This document shows positions 37,183-46,211 of a stretch of 64,000 nucleotides of DNA, in pieces. Numbering within the stretch: the first letter of the stretch is position 1; each line of letters starts with the position of its first letter. The stretch is from Vibrio salinus. GTDB lineage: Bacteria; Pseudomonadota; Gammaproteobacteria; Enterobacterales; Vibrionaceae. The DNA is taken from assembly GCF_021272385.1 (NCBI RefSeq), contig NZ_JAJSDZ010000010.1, forward strand, positions 310,001 through 374,000, in the 5' to 3' direction. Made by a program: the position numbers and the translations under genes. Below the pieces are notes generated by a model. It ran no database searches. It was not told the origin of the DNA and saw only the letters and a list, made by a program, of their open reading frames with translations.

Positions 37183-38340
37183 CTAGTGGCGGAAAAACGT
37201 GTCTCTGAGCGGAAAAAGTGCAGCACCGAATAAACAGGGATCGTTGCTGATTTCGCTGACAAATATTTCCGGACGAACCGAAATATCATGGTGGCGGGTT
37301 GTATCGTGCCGCTCAACCGAGGCCAGTAACAATTCTCCCAGTGCTGGCGGAAGTTCCCCTCCCAAAACTATGGCGCCGGGGTCAATGACACCGCGCAGCG
37401 TATTGATGGCCCGGAACAAACAAGGTGTGACGTCTTCAACCCACGAGGCCACACCCGGCCAGCCGGGGGAAAAATGCTGGCGGAGTTCCGAAAGAGAATG
37501 GATCATGATGCCGTGTTGAGCCAGCCGCTTGATGAGTTCATTCAGGGCCGGGCGCATTGGCATCTCTTCCCGGGTATAAATACGTCCGATTTCACCCGCG
37601 TTACCAAACGTGCCGAAGAAAGGTTCCCCGTGAATCACAATCCCGGCACCAAAACCATAATTGAATGATAAATAACCAAAGGTGTCATGCCTTAATCCGG
37701 CACCAAATAACGATTCGCCAATCGCGCCGGTGGTGGCGTTATTGAGGATCCATGCCGGGTAATTCAGGATGGTTTCCAGTTCCTGTAACAGATCGGTTTC
37801 CTGCCAGTCGGAAAGTGGCGGGGAAGGCTTCATAAAGCCTTTTTTCCCGGTGAAATATCCGGGAACCGATAAGCCGATGCCGACAATTTTTCCCTGTATC
37901 CGGGGATACATTTCTCTCCATTGAGCGAGTTGATCTTTGAGCCAGTTGAGTGTTTGAGTCCGGTTTGCCGGGGGAAAAGGCGCGCTGGTTTTTGTCAGTG
38001 GTGTGCCGCAAAAATCAAGCAGCATGATCTGAATCGTATCCGTATTTAAGGAAACGCCGACACTGAAACAGGCATCCGGATTCAGGCTGATGCCGGGGCT
38101 GGGTTTCCCCCGGCCCTGACTGACCAGTTCACCCAGCACAATAAAATCTGACTGAATTAATCCCTCCAGAAGCCGGTGGACCGACTGCTGGGTTAGGTTC
38201 GTTTTTGCAGCAATGGCAGAACGGGCAATTCCCGGTGCACACCGGACAATATTCAGCAGCATTCTTTCATTAGCGGAGAGTTTGAGTTTTTCTGACGTGG
38301 CTTGATTCATCTTTTTACGGCTATCCGTTCGCGACAACAT
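37183..38340 (-). CDS. ROK-family transcriptional regulator
   Basis: The 385-residue protein has an N-terminal winged helix (LSANERMLLNIVRCAPGIAR and AKTNLTQQSVHRLLEGLI, about 20-65) and a ROK sugar-kinase-like domain (GKIVGIGLSVPGYF, GLRHDTFGYLSFNYGFGAGI). NagC and Mlc are relatives. After NAGEIGR the usual zinc motif CxCGxxGCxE is missing, so metal binding is unlikely or altered. It is divergent from an ABC importer, and twin operators lie between them. A later ATG at 38310 is a possible start. The inducer is unknown. Confidence 0.85.
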   Translation of the reverse strand: MLSRTDSRKKMNQATSEKLKLSANERMLLNIVRCAPGIARSAIAAKTNLTQQSVHRLLEGLIQSDFIVLGELVSQGRGKPSPGISLNPDACFSVGVSLNTDTIQIMLLDFCGTPLTKTSAPFPPANRTQTLNWLKDQLAQWREMYPRIQGKIVGIGLSVPGYFTGKKGFMKPSPPLSDWQETDLLQELETILNYPAWILNNATTGAIGESLFGAGLRHDTFGYLSFNYGFGAGIVIHGEPFFGTFGNAGEIGRIYTREEMPMRPALNELIKRLAQHGIMIHSLSELRQHFSPGWPGVASWVEDVTPCLFRAINTLRGVIDPGAIVLGGELPPALGELLLASVERHDTTRHHDISVRPEIFVSEISNDPCLFGAALFPLRDTFFRH

Positions 38341-38386
38341 TTCAGCTTATTTATTTTGATAAGTGCCAGTTTACAAGCTGAAATTC

Positions 38387-38411
38387 ATTATTACAAATCA
38401 AGTGTAATAAT
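38387..38411. promoter_or_regulatory. Operator 1 for the ABC/GDPD operon
   Basis: ATTATTACA-N7-TGTAATAAT is a perfect 9-7-9 inverted repeat. It has the size and spacing of NagC/Mlc operators (TTATTTC..GAAATAA), so the adjacent ROK protein is the likely binder. Confidence 0.65.
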
Positions 38412-38422
38412 GCTGAAACATT

Positions 38423-38447
38423 ATTATTACACACTAAGTGTATTAAT
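38423..38447. promoter_or_regulatory. Operator 2 for the ABC/GDPD operon
   Basis: ATTATTACA-N7-TGTATTAAT repeats the left half-site of operator 1 exactly and the right one with one change, at the same N7 spacing. Its centre lies 36 bases downstream of operator 1 and 64 bases before the ATPase start. Confidence 0.65.
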
Positions 38448-38498
38448 TAGGCGTACAGCAAATGCAAAGACGCGGATTGATACAGAAAGAGGAATGAA

Positions 38499-39560
38499 AT
38501 GACAGAGGTAGTCATTGATAAACTGGGCGTCAGCTTCGGAGACTTTACTGCATTGCAGGAGATTTCTCTGGATATTCGCAGTGGTGAATTTATCACGCTG
38601 CTGGGGCCTTCAGGTTGCGGTAAAACGACGCTGTTAAAAACGATTGCCGGATTTGTGCCGGTCACATCCGGTGATATCCGGATGAATGGTCAGTGTGTTC
38701 ACCGGTTGCCACCCGAGAAGCGGGATACAGCAATGTGTTTTCAGTCTTATGCTTTGTTTCCTCACCTGACTGTTGCAGAGAATCTGTTATTCGGACTCCG
38801 GCAGGCGAAAGTGTCTGTCGCTGAGCAAAAACAGCGTTTACAGGAGATTGCCGGGCAAATGTCTCTTGAAAGTCAGCTGAATAAACTGCCGGCTGAATTG
38901 TCCGGCGGGCAGCAGCAGCGTGTGGCGCTTGGCCGGGCACTGGCGAACCGGCCCGGCGTGATGCTGTTTGATGAGCCGTTGTCTAATCTGGATGCAAAGT
39001 TACGGGATTCTGTCCGGCTGGAGATTAGGAAATTACAGAAATCTCTGGGTTTTACGGCGATCTATGTCACCCATGATCAATCGGAAGCACTGGCAATGTC
39101 CGACCGGATGGTGGTGATGAATCAGGGAAGGATTCAGCAAACAGGCGCGCCGGAGTCGGTGTATCACCGCCCGGTCAATCGGTTTGTCGCTGATTTTGTG
39201 GGCGGTGCGAATATCTTGCCGGGTGAAGTGCTTGAACAGCAGGAAAATCATCGTTACCGGGTGCGGACTGCTTTGGGAGAGTTATGGGTACATTCAGAGC
39301 AGCCACCGGTCAGCCGGCATACTCAAATCTGTTGGCGGCCCGAAAATATGCAGTTTGGCCATGCGGCTGAGAATCACCTGCAACTTCAGGTGACGACCAA
39401 AACGTTCCTGGGGAACCTGACGGATTTTATGCTCACGTCCGGCAAAGATGACCTGTCGGTTCGTATTCAGGTTCAGGGAACGCGTCAGGTGCAGGAAGGA
39501 CAGTCATACGCATTTCATATTCCTGCAACCGCCATCCACTTTTTGCAGGAGGACGCATGA
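38499..39560 (+). CDS. ABC importer ATP-binding protein (polyamine/iron-type)
   Basis: The 353-residue ATPase has Walker A GPSGCGKTT (36-44), signature LSGGQQQR (134-141), Walker B VMLFDEP (154-160) and the switch histidine in YVTHDQSE. A C-terminal TOBE-like domain follows (about 240-345). The type is that of PotA/FbpC/UgpC importers. It is first in an operon with two permeases, a binding protein and a glycerophosphodiesterase, and overlaps the first permease by four bases. Likely repressed by the divergent ROK protein. Confidence 0.92.
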   Translation: MTEVVIDKLGVSFGDFTALQEISLDIRSGEFITLLGPSGCGKTTLLKTIAGFVPVTSGDIRMNGQCVHRLPPEKRDTAMCFQSYALFPHLTVAENLLFGLRQAKVSVAEQKQRLQEIAGQMSLESQLNKLPAELSGGQQQRVALGRALANRPGVMLFDEPLSNLDAKLRDSVRLEIRKLQKSLGFTAIYVTHDQSEALAMSDRMVVMNQGRIQQTGAPESVYHRPVNRFVADFVGGANILPGEVLEQQENHRYRVRTALGELWVHSEQPPVSRHTQICWRPENMQFGHAAENHLQLQVTTKTFLGNLTDFMLTSGKDDLSVRIQVQGTRQVQEGQSYAFHIPATAIHFLQEDA

Positions 39561-40435
39561 AACTTTCTCCGAAGCTGTCCGGCCAAACCGCTCTGGCTTA
39601 TTTGATGCTTCTGCCGGGACTGGGACTGATACTGGTTTTTATGGTTGTTATTTTCTCTTTGACGGTGGCGCAGTCACTGGGGTATTACAACTTTTCCGGG
39701 GAAAGCGGGCTGACGTTTCGTTACTGGCACCATTTGACTGAGAATGCTCAGCTGCACAACGCGCTGTTTTATTCGATGAAAATTGCGATGACCAGTGCAT
39801 TGCTTTCTGTCGGGCTGGCCTATCCGCTGGCGCTTTGGCTGAGAAAGCCATTCTCTGGTTCATCATTCATTGCCGGTATTTTGAAAGCGCCGTTATTAGT
39901 GCATGGATTAGTCGCGGCATTTCTGTATGTGAACTTCATCTCTTTTAACGGGTTTTTAAACCTGAGTCTGGTTCATCTTGGTATCACGGAACGTCCGCTG
40001 CGGATGCAGAATGATTCCATGGGGATCGGGGTGATTATTCTTCAGGTCTGGAAACAGATGCCATTTGCTTTGTTGCTGCTTTCTGATGCGGTCAAAACCA
40101 TTGGTGAAGACATTATCGATGCGGCGCGGGATTTAGGGGCTGGTCCATGGCGGCGGTTCCGGTGCGTCATTTTACCGCTGACAGTGAGAGCATTACAGGC
40201 GGCGATGATCATCATCTTTATCGGCGCGGCCGGGGATTATTCTTTTCAGGTGATTGCCGGTCCAACACGGGTGAATTCTCTGGCTCAGCTCATGTACCGG
40301 GTGCAATCGCAGGCGGCGGATGGCTGGAATCAGGCTGCGACTGTGGCGGTGGTTCTGATGGCAGCTTCTCTGGCGGGAGCTTTATTGCTTGCTTTGCTAT
40401 CTCAGCAACTGATTCACAGAGGAGCGAGAAAATGA
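39557..40435 (+). CDS. ABC importer permease 1
   Basis: The 292-residue inner-membrane protein has six membrane helices and the EAA coupling loop (IDAARDLGAGPWRRFRCVILPL, about 187-208). It resembles the PotB/YnjC type. The start overlaps the ATPase stop, and the stop overlaps the second permease as ATGA. It imports the unknown substrate with the other subunits. Confidence 0.9.
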   Translation: MKLSPKLSGQTALAYLMLLPGLGLILVFMVVIFSLTVAQSLGYYNFSGESGLTFRYWHHLTENAQLHNALFYSMKIAMTSALLSVGLAYPLALWLRKPFSGSSFIAGILKAPLLVHGLVAAFLYVNFISFNGFLNLSLVHLGITERPLRMQNDSMGIGVIILQVWKQMPFALLLLSDAVKTIGEDIIDAARDLGAGPWRRFRCVILPLTVRALQAAMIIIFIGAAGDYSFQVIAGPTRVNSLAQLMYRVQSQAADGWNQAATVAVVLMAASLAGALLLALLSQQLIHRGARK

Positions 40436-41256
40436 ATCATCCATGGCTGAACCGGTGTGTGATGTGGGTTCTGATTGTGCTCTGTTTTCTCTGGCTGGTC
40501 ATTCCGTTTGCGATGGCGGTGTTGTGGTCACTGGTTGACCCGCATCACGCATGGGCTTATCCCGATATGTTACCGCCTGTGTTGTCGTTTGAACGCTGGA
40601 AAATGGTCTGGACAACGACGTCCCTGCCGGACGCACTGATCAATAGCTATACGCTGGCACCGCTGGTGGCATGTCTGTGCATGACGCTGGCTTTCCCGAC
40701 GGCCTGGGCTTTCGGACGATTTAATTTTCCCGGTAAGCAGGCTGCACAGTTGTTGACGCTGATTCCGCTGGTAATTCCGGGATTTGTGATTGGCATCTTT
40801 TTCTCTTCACTACTGTTGCAGCTGGGGTTGCACTCCCGGTTTACCGGTATTCTGGTCGGCCATACGGTTTTATTCATGCCCTATGCAATCCGGATTCTCT
40901 CGGTTTCGTTTGCTTTGGTCCGGCAGGATTTGATTGATGCCGCCCGCGACTTGGGTGCTTCACCGCTGACCACGTTCCGCACGGCTTATCTGCCGGTGCT
41001 TAAGCCCGGATTTGTCGCCAGTTTTATCATCATTTTTATTATGAGTATCGAGGAGTTTGCACTGGCATTTATTATTGGTTCACCCGATTTTACAACGGTG
41101 CCAACCATTCTCTATTCCTATCTCGGGTACAACTTTGTCCGGCCTAACGCTGCGGTTGTCTCCCTGATTCTTGTGATTCCGAATGTCCTTTTAATGCTCG
41201 TTGTTGAAAGGCTTCTGAAGAACAGAAATACAGTCGCCATTACCGGAAAAGGCTAA
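40432..41256 (+). CDS. ABC importer permease 2
   Basis: The start at 40432 overlaps the first permease stop (ATGA) and has GGAGCGAG just upstream; longer frames run inside permease 1. The 274-residue protein has six membrane helices and an EAA loop (IDAARDLGASPLTTFRTAYLPV, about 166-187). PotC-type. It pairs with permease 1. Confidence 0.9.
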   Translation: MNHPWLNRCVMWVLIVLCFLWLVIPFAMAVLWSLVDPHHAWAYPDMLPPVLSFERWKMVWTTTSLPDALINSYTLAPLVACLCMTLAFPTAWAFGRFNFPGKQAAQLLTLIPLVIPGFVIGIFFSSLLLQLGLHSRFTGILVGHTVLFMPYAIRILSVSFALVRQDLIDAARDLGASPLTTFRTAYLPVLKPGFVASFIIIFIMSIEEFALAFIIGSPDFTTVPTILYSYLGYNFVRPNAAVVSLILVIPNVLLMLVVERLLKNRNTVAITGKG

Positions 41257-41292
41257 TGGCACGATGAACAGCATCATTTTAAGGAGTAAACG

Positions 41293-42405
41293 ATGAAAAA
41301 GTTAATCTGGTTGCTTGCTGCATCTGCTTTAAGCTGGTCAGTGGCATCTTCAGCCAAAGATCTGTCCGGCATGCGCTGGGATGAAGTTCTGACGCAGGCA
41401 AAAGCTGAAAAAACGGTGGTCTGGTATCAGTGGTATTTTCAGGATCGCTTCAGAGAGACGGTGAAATCATTTGAAAAACAGTATGGGATTAAAGTCCGGA
41501 TCACTGAAGGCGGGCATCAGAGTAATCTGCAGAAACTGATAGTTGAAAAGAACCGTAAACAAGGGGATATCGATGTCATTTCTTTATCGGGTTCTGATCT
41601 GGCAAAGATCAAAGCCAAAGAGGTGCTGACCGGGCCGCTGAAAAACCGGCTGCCTGACGGACAGGTGCTGCGTTACAAGATTGAAGGGGTCGATAACCAT
41701 GGGATGGCCCCTGCGTTTTGGGGCAATCAGACCGGTATTGCCTATAATCCGTTATTGATTGCAGAAAAAGATTTGCCGCAAACCACAGAGGACTTTTCTG
41801 CTTATATCAAAGCGCATCCGGGAAGTTTTGGCCTGAATGCCGAAAATGGTGGATCCGGTCCGGGATTTATTCAGTCCATCGCCCGGAATATGTTACCGGA
41901 GATTGATTTTAAAACCGCAGAGCCATCTCAGCAAGTGATGCAGGCATTTCAGCCGGTGTGGGACTGGTTTAACCACAGAAAATCAGATTATGTCATTACG
42001 GTATCAAATATTGACAGTCTGAACCGGGTGAATGGTGGTGAGCTGGCATTAGCTCCGGCCTGGGAAGATCAGCTGGCGGGGTTACAAAAGAAAGGGGAGT
42101 TGTCCGGGAAACTGAAATTTTACATTCCTGCCATCAAAATGCCGGGGGGCGGTAATGTGGTTGCGATTCCGCGCAATGCTGCTCATCCGGCTGCTGCGCT
42201 GGTGTTTATTCACTGGCTGACCAGCAGCCAGACACAATCTGAGCTGAACCGGGTTTATGGGTCTGCACCGCAGCACCCGCAGGCCAGCGATGCGTTCTCT
42301 CTGCTGAGCGCCAAAGAACGACAAAAGAGTACGGACTGGGCGAACAAGAAGCTATCTGATGCCATCAAAGCCGGCTTTATTAATGAAGTCAGTTTGCATG
42401 ACTGA
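41293..42405 (+). CDS. ABC importer periplasmic substrate-binding protein
   Basis: The 370-residue protein has a signal peptide (MKKLIWLLAASALSWSVASS, cleavage near residue 21). The two-domain fold is that of PotD/AfuA/YnjB-like proteins, with RGxIDVI-type KQGDIDVISLSGSDLAKIKA near 94-113. The ribosome binding site AAGGAG is well placed. The substrate cannot be read from the sequence. The next gene, a cytosolic glycerophosphodiesterase, suggests a glycerophosphodiester. Confidence 0.85.
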   Translation: MKKLIWLLAASALSWSVASSAKDLSGMRWDEVLTQAKAEKTVVWYQWYFQDRFRETVKSFEKQYGIKVRITEGGHQSNLQKLIVEKNRKQGDIDVISLSGSDLAKIKAKEVLTGPLKNRLPDGQVLRYKIEGVDNHGMAPAFWGNQTGIAYNPLLIAEKDLPQTTEDFSAYIKAHPGSFGLNAENGGSGPGFIQSIARNMLPEIDFKTAEPSQQVMQAFQPVWDWFNHRKSDYVITVSNIDSLNRVNGGELALAPAWEDQLAGLQKKGELSGKLKFYIPAIKMPGGGNVVAIPRNAAHPAAALVFIHWLTSSQTQSELNRVYGSAPQHPQASDAFSLLSAKERQKSTDWANKKLSDAIKAGFINEVSLHD

Positions 42406-42545
42406 CATATCGCGCGCCGGAGGATGGCGCGCTTATCCGCTTGTTTTTGGAACAACATTTTTGGATCAGCAATTTTGAATCAATATTTTTGAATGAACGT
42501 CTTTTCATTCATTCGTCTTTTGTATATTTAAACCGGAAATAATTT

Positions 42546-43406
42546 ATGGAATTAACAACCAAAACACTGGATTTTTCCCGCAATAATCCTGACGTATTGA
42601 TTATCGCCCACCGTGGCATCTGGCATCAGGCGCCAGAGAATTCTCTGGCCGCCGTTGAAGCGTCGATTCAGGCTGGGGCTCAGATCGTTGAAATTGACAC
42701 CCAGCTTTGTGCAACCGGAGAGTTTGTGGTCATTCACGATGCCACACTTGACCGGACCACCACCGGCAGCGGTCTGGTGGCTGAAACTTCACTCGAAGAG
42801 ATTCAGCAATTGTATCTGTATGAAAGTGATGGTGCTTCTCAGGTGGTTTCACAGCAGCGGGTGTCTTTGTTATCCGAAGTCCTTGAGCTGGCCCGCGGGC
42901 GCATTATTGTGAATGTGGATGCTAAGTTTCCGGCGCAGCTACCGGCGATTGTCGATGCGATAGAGCAACTTGAAATGCTGGATCAGGTGATCGTTAAATC
43001 AAAATTTATCCCGGATGAACAAGCGGTGACGCCGGAACTGGCTCAGTTATGCCGTAAAGTCATGCATATTCCGCTGGTGCATGCACCGAAGGGAAAAATT
43101 GAGCCGTTGATGCGTGCTTTATCTGACCTGCAACCGAAAATGATTGAGTTTTCCTTTGAAGATTTAGAGGAGTTTCGTGCCGCAAAACCTTTGTTACAGC
43201 AGCTGGATTACCGGATTTGGCTGAATACACTGGATCCGGTGAATGTACTGGGATTTGCCGACGGGAAAGCACTCCGCGATCCGGAGGCCATCTGGGGCAC
43301 TTTAATTGATGCCGGGGTCGGGGCTTTGCAAACCGATTATCCGGAGCAATTGGGTCAGTGGTTGATTGAGAGGGATAATGACAATCCACTGAGTTCCGGT
43401 CAATAA
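42546..43406 (+). CDS. Cytosolic glycerophosphodiester phosphodiesterase
   Basis: GDPD enzymes split glycerophosphodiesters into glycerol-3-phosphate and an alcohol. The catalytic pattern is complete: HRG (22-24), ENS (31-33), EID (49-51) and HD (64-65). There is no signal peptide, so like UgpQ it would act on imported substrate. At 286 residues it is of normal length. It follows an ABC importer by 140 bases and lies in the same genome neighbourhood as glpABC/glpFK, which use the glycerol-3-phosphate produced. Confidence 0.92.
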   Translation: MELTTKTLDFSRNNPDVLIIAHRGIWHQAPENSLAAVEASIQAGAQIVEIDTQLCATGEFVVIHDATLDRTTTGSGLVAETSLEEIQQLYLYESDGASQVVSQQRVSLLSEVLELARGRIIVNVDAKFPAQLPAIVDAIEQLEMLDQVIVKSKFIPDEQAVTPELAQLCRKVMHIPLVHAPKGKIEPLMRALSDLQPKMIEFSFEDLEEFRAAKPLLQQLDYRIWLNTLDPVNVLGFADGKALRDPEAIWGTLIDAGVGALQTDYPEQLGQWLIERDNDNPLSSGQ

Positions 43407-43426
43407 AAGTTGTCTTGTGCTGAATA

Positions 43427-43457
43427 CCAGTCTCCCGTTTTAATTGCGGGAGACTGG
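43427..43457. other. Stem-loop after the GDPD gene
   Basis: A strong 11-base stem CCAGTCTCCCG/CGGGAGACTGG closes a nine-base loop, but no T run follows on either strand. It probably ends or protects the operon message. Confidence 0.55.
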
Positions 43458-43581
43458 AAATTATCTTACTTGGGGAAAGATATGCTCAAAAGTTGAACCG
43501 TTTAGCAAGACCCTACGGTTGTCATAATTTGGGACTCTGATGTATTAACATTCTCTTACTGCTGTCCGAAAGAATGGATGC

Positions 43582-44325
43582 TCAATAGGTGAGATTGGGA
43601 CTTTCCGCAAAGAGAAAACGATCATAATCATCACTGGAGCCTTCAAATAGCATTTTTTTCGTATTTTCAATATGTTGCCAAACAGCTTGTCTTGCTTCTT
43701 GCGGGTTTCGCTTAACTAAAGCTGCCACGATTTCATCATGTTCAGTACACCAACTGCGAATTTGATTATCTTCAATGTGCTCATGGAGTTTCTGCCAATA
43801 GGGATTGTTTTCCCGGTGTTGGCATAATAGTTCTGCGATGTGCACAATGGTTGAATTTTGAGTGCAGCGTGCCAACTGAATATGAAACTCGCTATCCCAG
43901 TATGAATCGCGGGTATAATCATTGCTCTTTGCTTTCTCCTGAACTTTCATCAGTGCAACCAAATCCTGCTTAGTTGCTTGAGTTGCCGCAAACTCGGCAA
44001 TGCTGCTTTCTAGTAATTGTCGGGCTTGTAAAAGTTCAAAAGGACCACAGGTGAGCATGAAATTAAGATCACCACTGATGTCGTTTTTTGTCGAGGGACC
44101 AGCGTCAGTACGGATAACCCGGATTCCTGATCCTTTACGTACTTCGACGAAACCTTCTACCTCTAGCATAATCATGGCTTCGCGGATTACAGTGCGGCTT
44201 ACTTTCATCTGTTCTGAAAGTAAGCGTTCCGCCGGTAGCATATCCCCGACTTTATAAACTCCATTAGTCATATCACTTTTAAAATGATTAGCAACCTTCT
44301 GATACAGTTTTACATTTGGCTCCAT
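43582..44325 (-). CDS. GntR-family regulator of hexuronate genes (ExuR/UxuR type)
   Basis: The ATG at 44325 is six bases after AAGGGGA and gives 247 residues. An N-terminal winged helix (GVYKVGDMLPAERLLSEQMK and VSRTVIREAMIMLEVEGFVEVRKGSGI, about 22-70) precedes a FadR-type FCD effector domain with the usual His/Asp metal residues. The DNA-binding part is very close to E. coli ExuR/UxuR. It lies downstream of uxaCBA on the same strand, so galacturonate, glucuronate or fructuronate derivatives are likely ligands. Confidence 0.85.
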   Translation of the reverse strand: MEPNVKLYQKVANHFKSDMTNGVYKVGDMLPAERLLSEQMKVSRTVIREAMIMLEVEGFVEVRKGSGIRVIRTDAGPSTKNDISGDLNFMLTCGPFELLQARQLLESSIAEFAATQATKQDLVALMKVQEKAKSNDYTRDSYWDSEFHIQLARCTQNSTIVHIAELLCQHRENNPYWQKLHEHIEDNQIRSWCTEHDEIVAALVKRNPQEARQAVWQHIENTKKMLFEGSSDDYDRFLFAESPNLTY

Positions 44326-44351
44326 ATTCATTCCCCTTAAAACAACTTATT

Positions 44352-44362
44352 ATACCAATAAT
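44352..44362. promoter_or_regulatory. Candidate ExuR/UxuR operator upstream of the regulator
   Basis: ATACCAATAAT resembles the half-site of ExuR/UxuR operators (TTGGTATACCAA). A near-identical ATACCAATTAT occurs upstream of uxaC at 49184. It suggests autoregulation. Confidence 0.45.
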
Positions 44363-44373
44363 ACTAACATAGA

Positions 44374-44643
44374 CTATGTTTTAAATGCTAAAGAAAGCAT
44401 ACCAAAATGCAAACGGGGTCTCAGAGAAAGAACAAATGTAATTTATTTCCTTTTTTCCATAAGTTAGTTGTTTAGGGCTCAGATTAGCGGGTGTTGTTGT
44501 TTTAGGTATATGTAATATATCCCAATCATTTTCCTTGTTTTTGAAAAGTGAAAAATGCGGGTAATCATGCACTTTCACAATCAATCTCTCAGAAAATCAT
44601 CCGCCATCGTTCAGATTAAGAAAATGGTTTGAAAAGTAAGCCC
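44374..44643. other. Non-coding gap between the GntR regulator and uxaA
   Basis: No supported gene, RNA or repeat is seen here beyond the operator candidate at 44352 and the uxaA terminator at 44644. Confidence 0.3.
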
Positions 44644-44673
44644 AAAATACCCTCAGGCATAGCCGGAGGATAT
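44644..44673 (-). terminator. Terminator of the uxaCBA operon
   Basis: Read on the minus strand, the stem ATATCCTC/GAGGGTAT is followed by TTTT, 36 bases after the uxaA stop. Confidence 0.65.
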
Positions 44674-44708
44674 TTTTATAACAGGCCTGTACCGTTAATT
44701 ATAAACAC

Positions 44709-46196
44709 CTAAAGAGTGACACCGCTTTTAAACACGGCGATCTCCCGGAAATCATTGATTTCATTTCGGGTTTGTGTTCCGTTAACAAAACCGGCAACGG
44801 TTGAGACAAATTGCTCCAGAAGGGTATCCATCGAGGTGCCTTCCACCAATGCGCCGGCATTAAAATCAATCCAGTGCGGTTTCCGTTTTGCCAGATCACT
44901 GTTGGTGGCGAGTTTCAGTGTCGGCACCGGACCACCATAGGGTGTGCCCCGCCCGGTACTGAACAGAACCATATGACATCCCGCCATGGCCAGAGCTGAT
45001 GTGGCGATGGCATCGTTGCCCGGTGCACTCAGTAAGTTCAGGCCGGGACGCTGCAACCGCTCACCGTAGCGAAGGACATCCATGACCTGACTTCGGCCGG
45101 CTTTCTGGGTACAACCCAGTGATTTCTCTTCCAATGTTGAGATTCCACCGGCTTTGTTACCCGGAGACGGGTTTTCATAAATTGGCTGATTGTGCGCGAT
45201 AAAGTAGCGTTTAAAATCATTGATCATCGACACCGTCTGATCGAATGTTTTTTCGCTTTGACAACGGCTCATCAGAATGTGCTCGGCACCAAACATCTCA
45301 GGCACTTCGGTCAATACCGTTGTTCCGCCATGCGTGATCAGGTAATCGGAGAAGCGCCCCAGCAATGGGTTTGCGGTAATGCCGGAAAACCCATCCGAGC
45401 CACCACATTCAAGGCCAAACCTCAGTTCACTGATGTTACCGGGAACACGTTGGTCGGTCCGCATTTTGTCATACAACTGCTTCAGCAATTCTACCCCGTA
45501 AGCCACTTCATCATCGTGTTTTTGACAGATCATGAACTCGACGCGGTCGTGATCATATTCACCCAGTGAGTCTTTAAACTGACTGACCTGGTTGTTCTCA
45601 CACCCCAGGCCAATGACCAGCACTGCACCGGCATTGGGATGTTTCACCAGATTCTGCAGCAGTAGCTTGGTATTGTTATGGTCATCACCTAACTGAGAGC
45701 AACCATACTGATGGGTAAACACTCTCACCCCATCAATCGCGGTCATATCAACTTCCGATTCGAGCTGTTTTTTCATCATATTGGCCATGGCATTGACACA
45801 GCCGACCGTCGGGATTATCCATAACTCGTTACGGATGCCGATGTCGCCATTTGCCCGGCGATAGATATTGACAGGGTGGTTGTCCAGCGACGAACTGACG
45901 GACTGAAAATCCGGAGTGTATTCATAGTCGTCAAGATCGCTTAAGTTGGTGCGAATATTTTCCTGATAAACACGAGCTCCTATTTCAATATCCACGGTAG
46001 CGTGGCCGATGGGGCAGCCGTATTTCACGACCTGCTCACCGGCTTTGAATGACTTAAGCGCCACCTTGTGAGCCTGAGGAACATCTTCCATCAGCGTCAG
46101 AGTCTGGCCATCAAGGGCCAGTTCTGTACCAGCCACCAAGTCACACAATGCGACCGCGACATTGTCGGACGTATGAATTTTAAATAGCGAGTTCAC
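44709..46196 (-). CDS. uxaA: Altronate dehydratase
   Basis: UxaA dehydrates D-altronate to 2-keto-3-deoxygluconate. The 495-residue protein has the N-terminal SAF domain (about 1-85) and the iron-dependent dehydratase core with RRANGDIGIRNELWIIPTVG, HQYGCSQLGDD and GLECGGSDGFSGITANPLLG. The start is GTG with AAGGGGA upstream. It is last in uxaCBA, 15 bases after uxaB. Cytoplasmic. Confidence 0.96.
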   Translation of the reverse strand: MNSLFKIHTSDNVAVALCDLVAGTELALDGQTLTLMEDVPQAHKVALKSFKAGEQVVKYGCPIGHATVDIEIGARVYQENIRTNLSDLDDYEYTPDFQSVSSSLDNHPVNIYRRANGDIGIRNELWIIPTVGCVNAMANMMKKQLESEVDMTAIDGVRVFTHQYGCSQLGDDHNNTKLLLQNLVKHPNAGAVLVIGLGCENNQVSQFKDSLGEYDHDRVEFMICQKHDDEVAYGVELLKQLYDKMRTDQRVPGNISELRFGLECGGSDGFSGITANPLLGRFSDYLITHGGTTVLTEVPEMFGAEHILMSRCQSEKTFDQTVSMINDFKRYFIAHNQPIYENPSPGNKAGGISTLEEKSLGCTQKAGRSQVMDVLRYGERLQRPGLNLLSAPGNDAIATSALAMAGCHMVLFSTGRGTPYGGPVPTLKLATNSDLAKRKPHWIDFNAGALVEGTSMDTLLEQFVSTVAGFVNGTQTRNEINDFREIAVFKSGVTL

Positions 46197-46211
46197 AATT
46201 ATCCCCTTACC

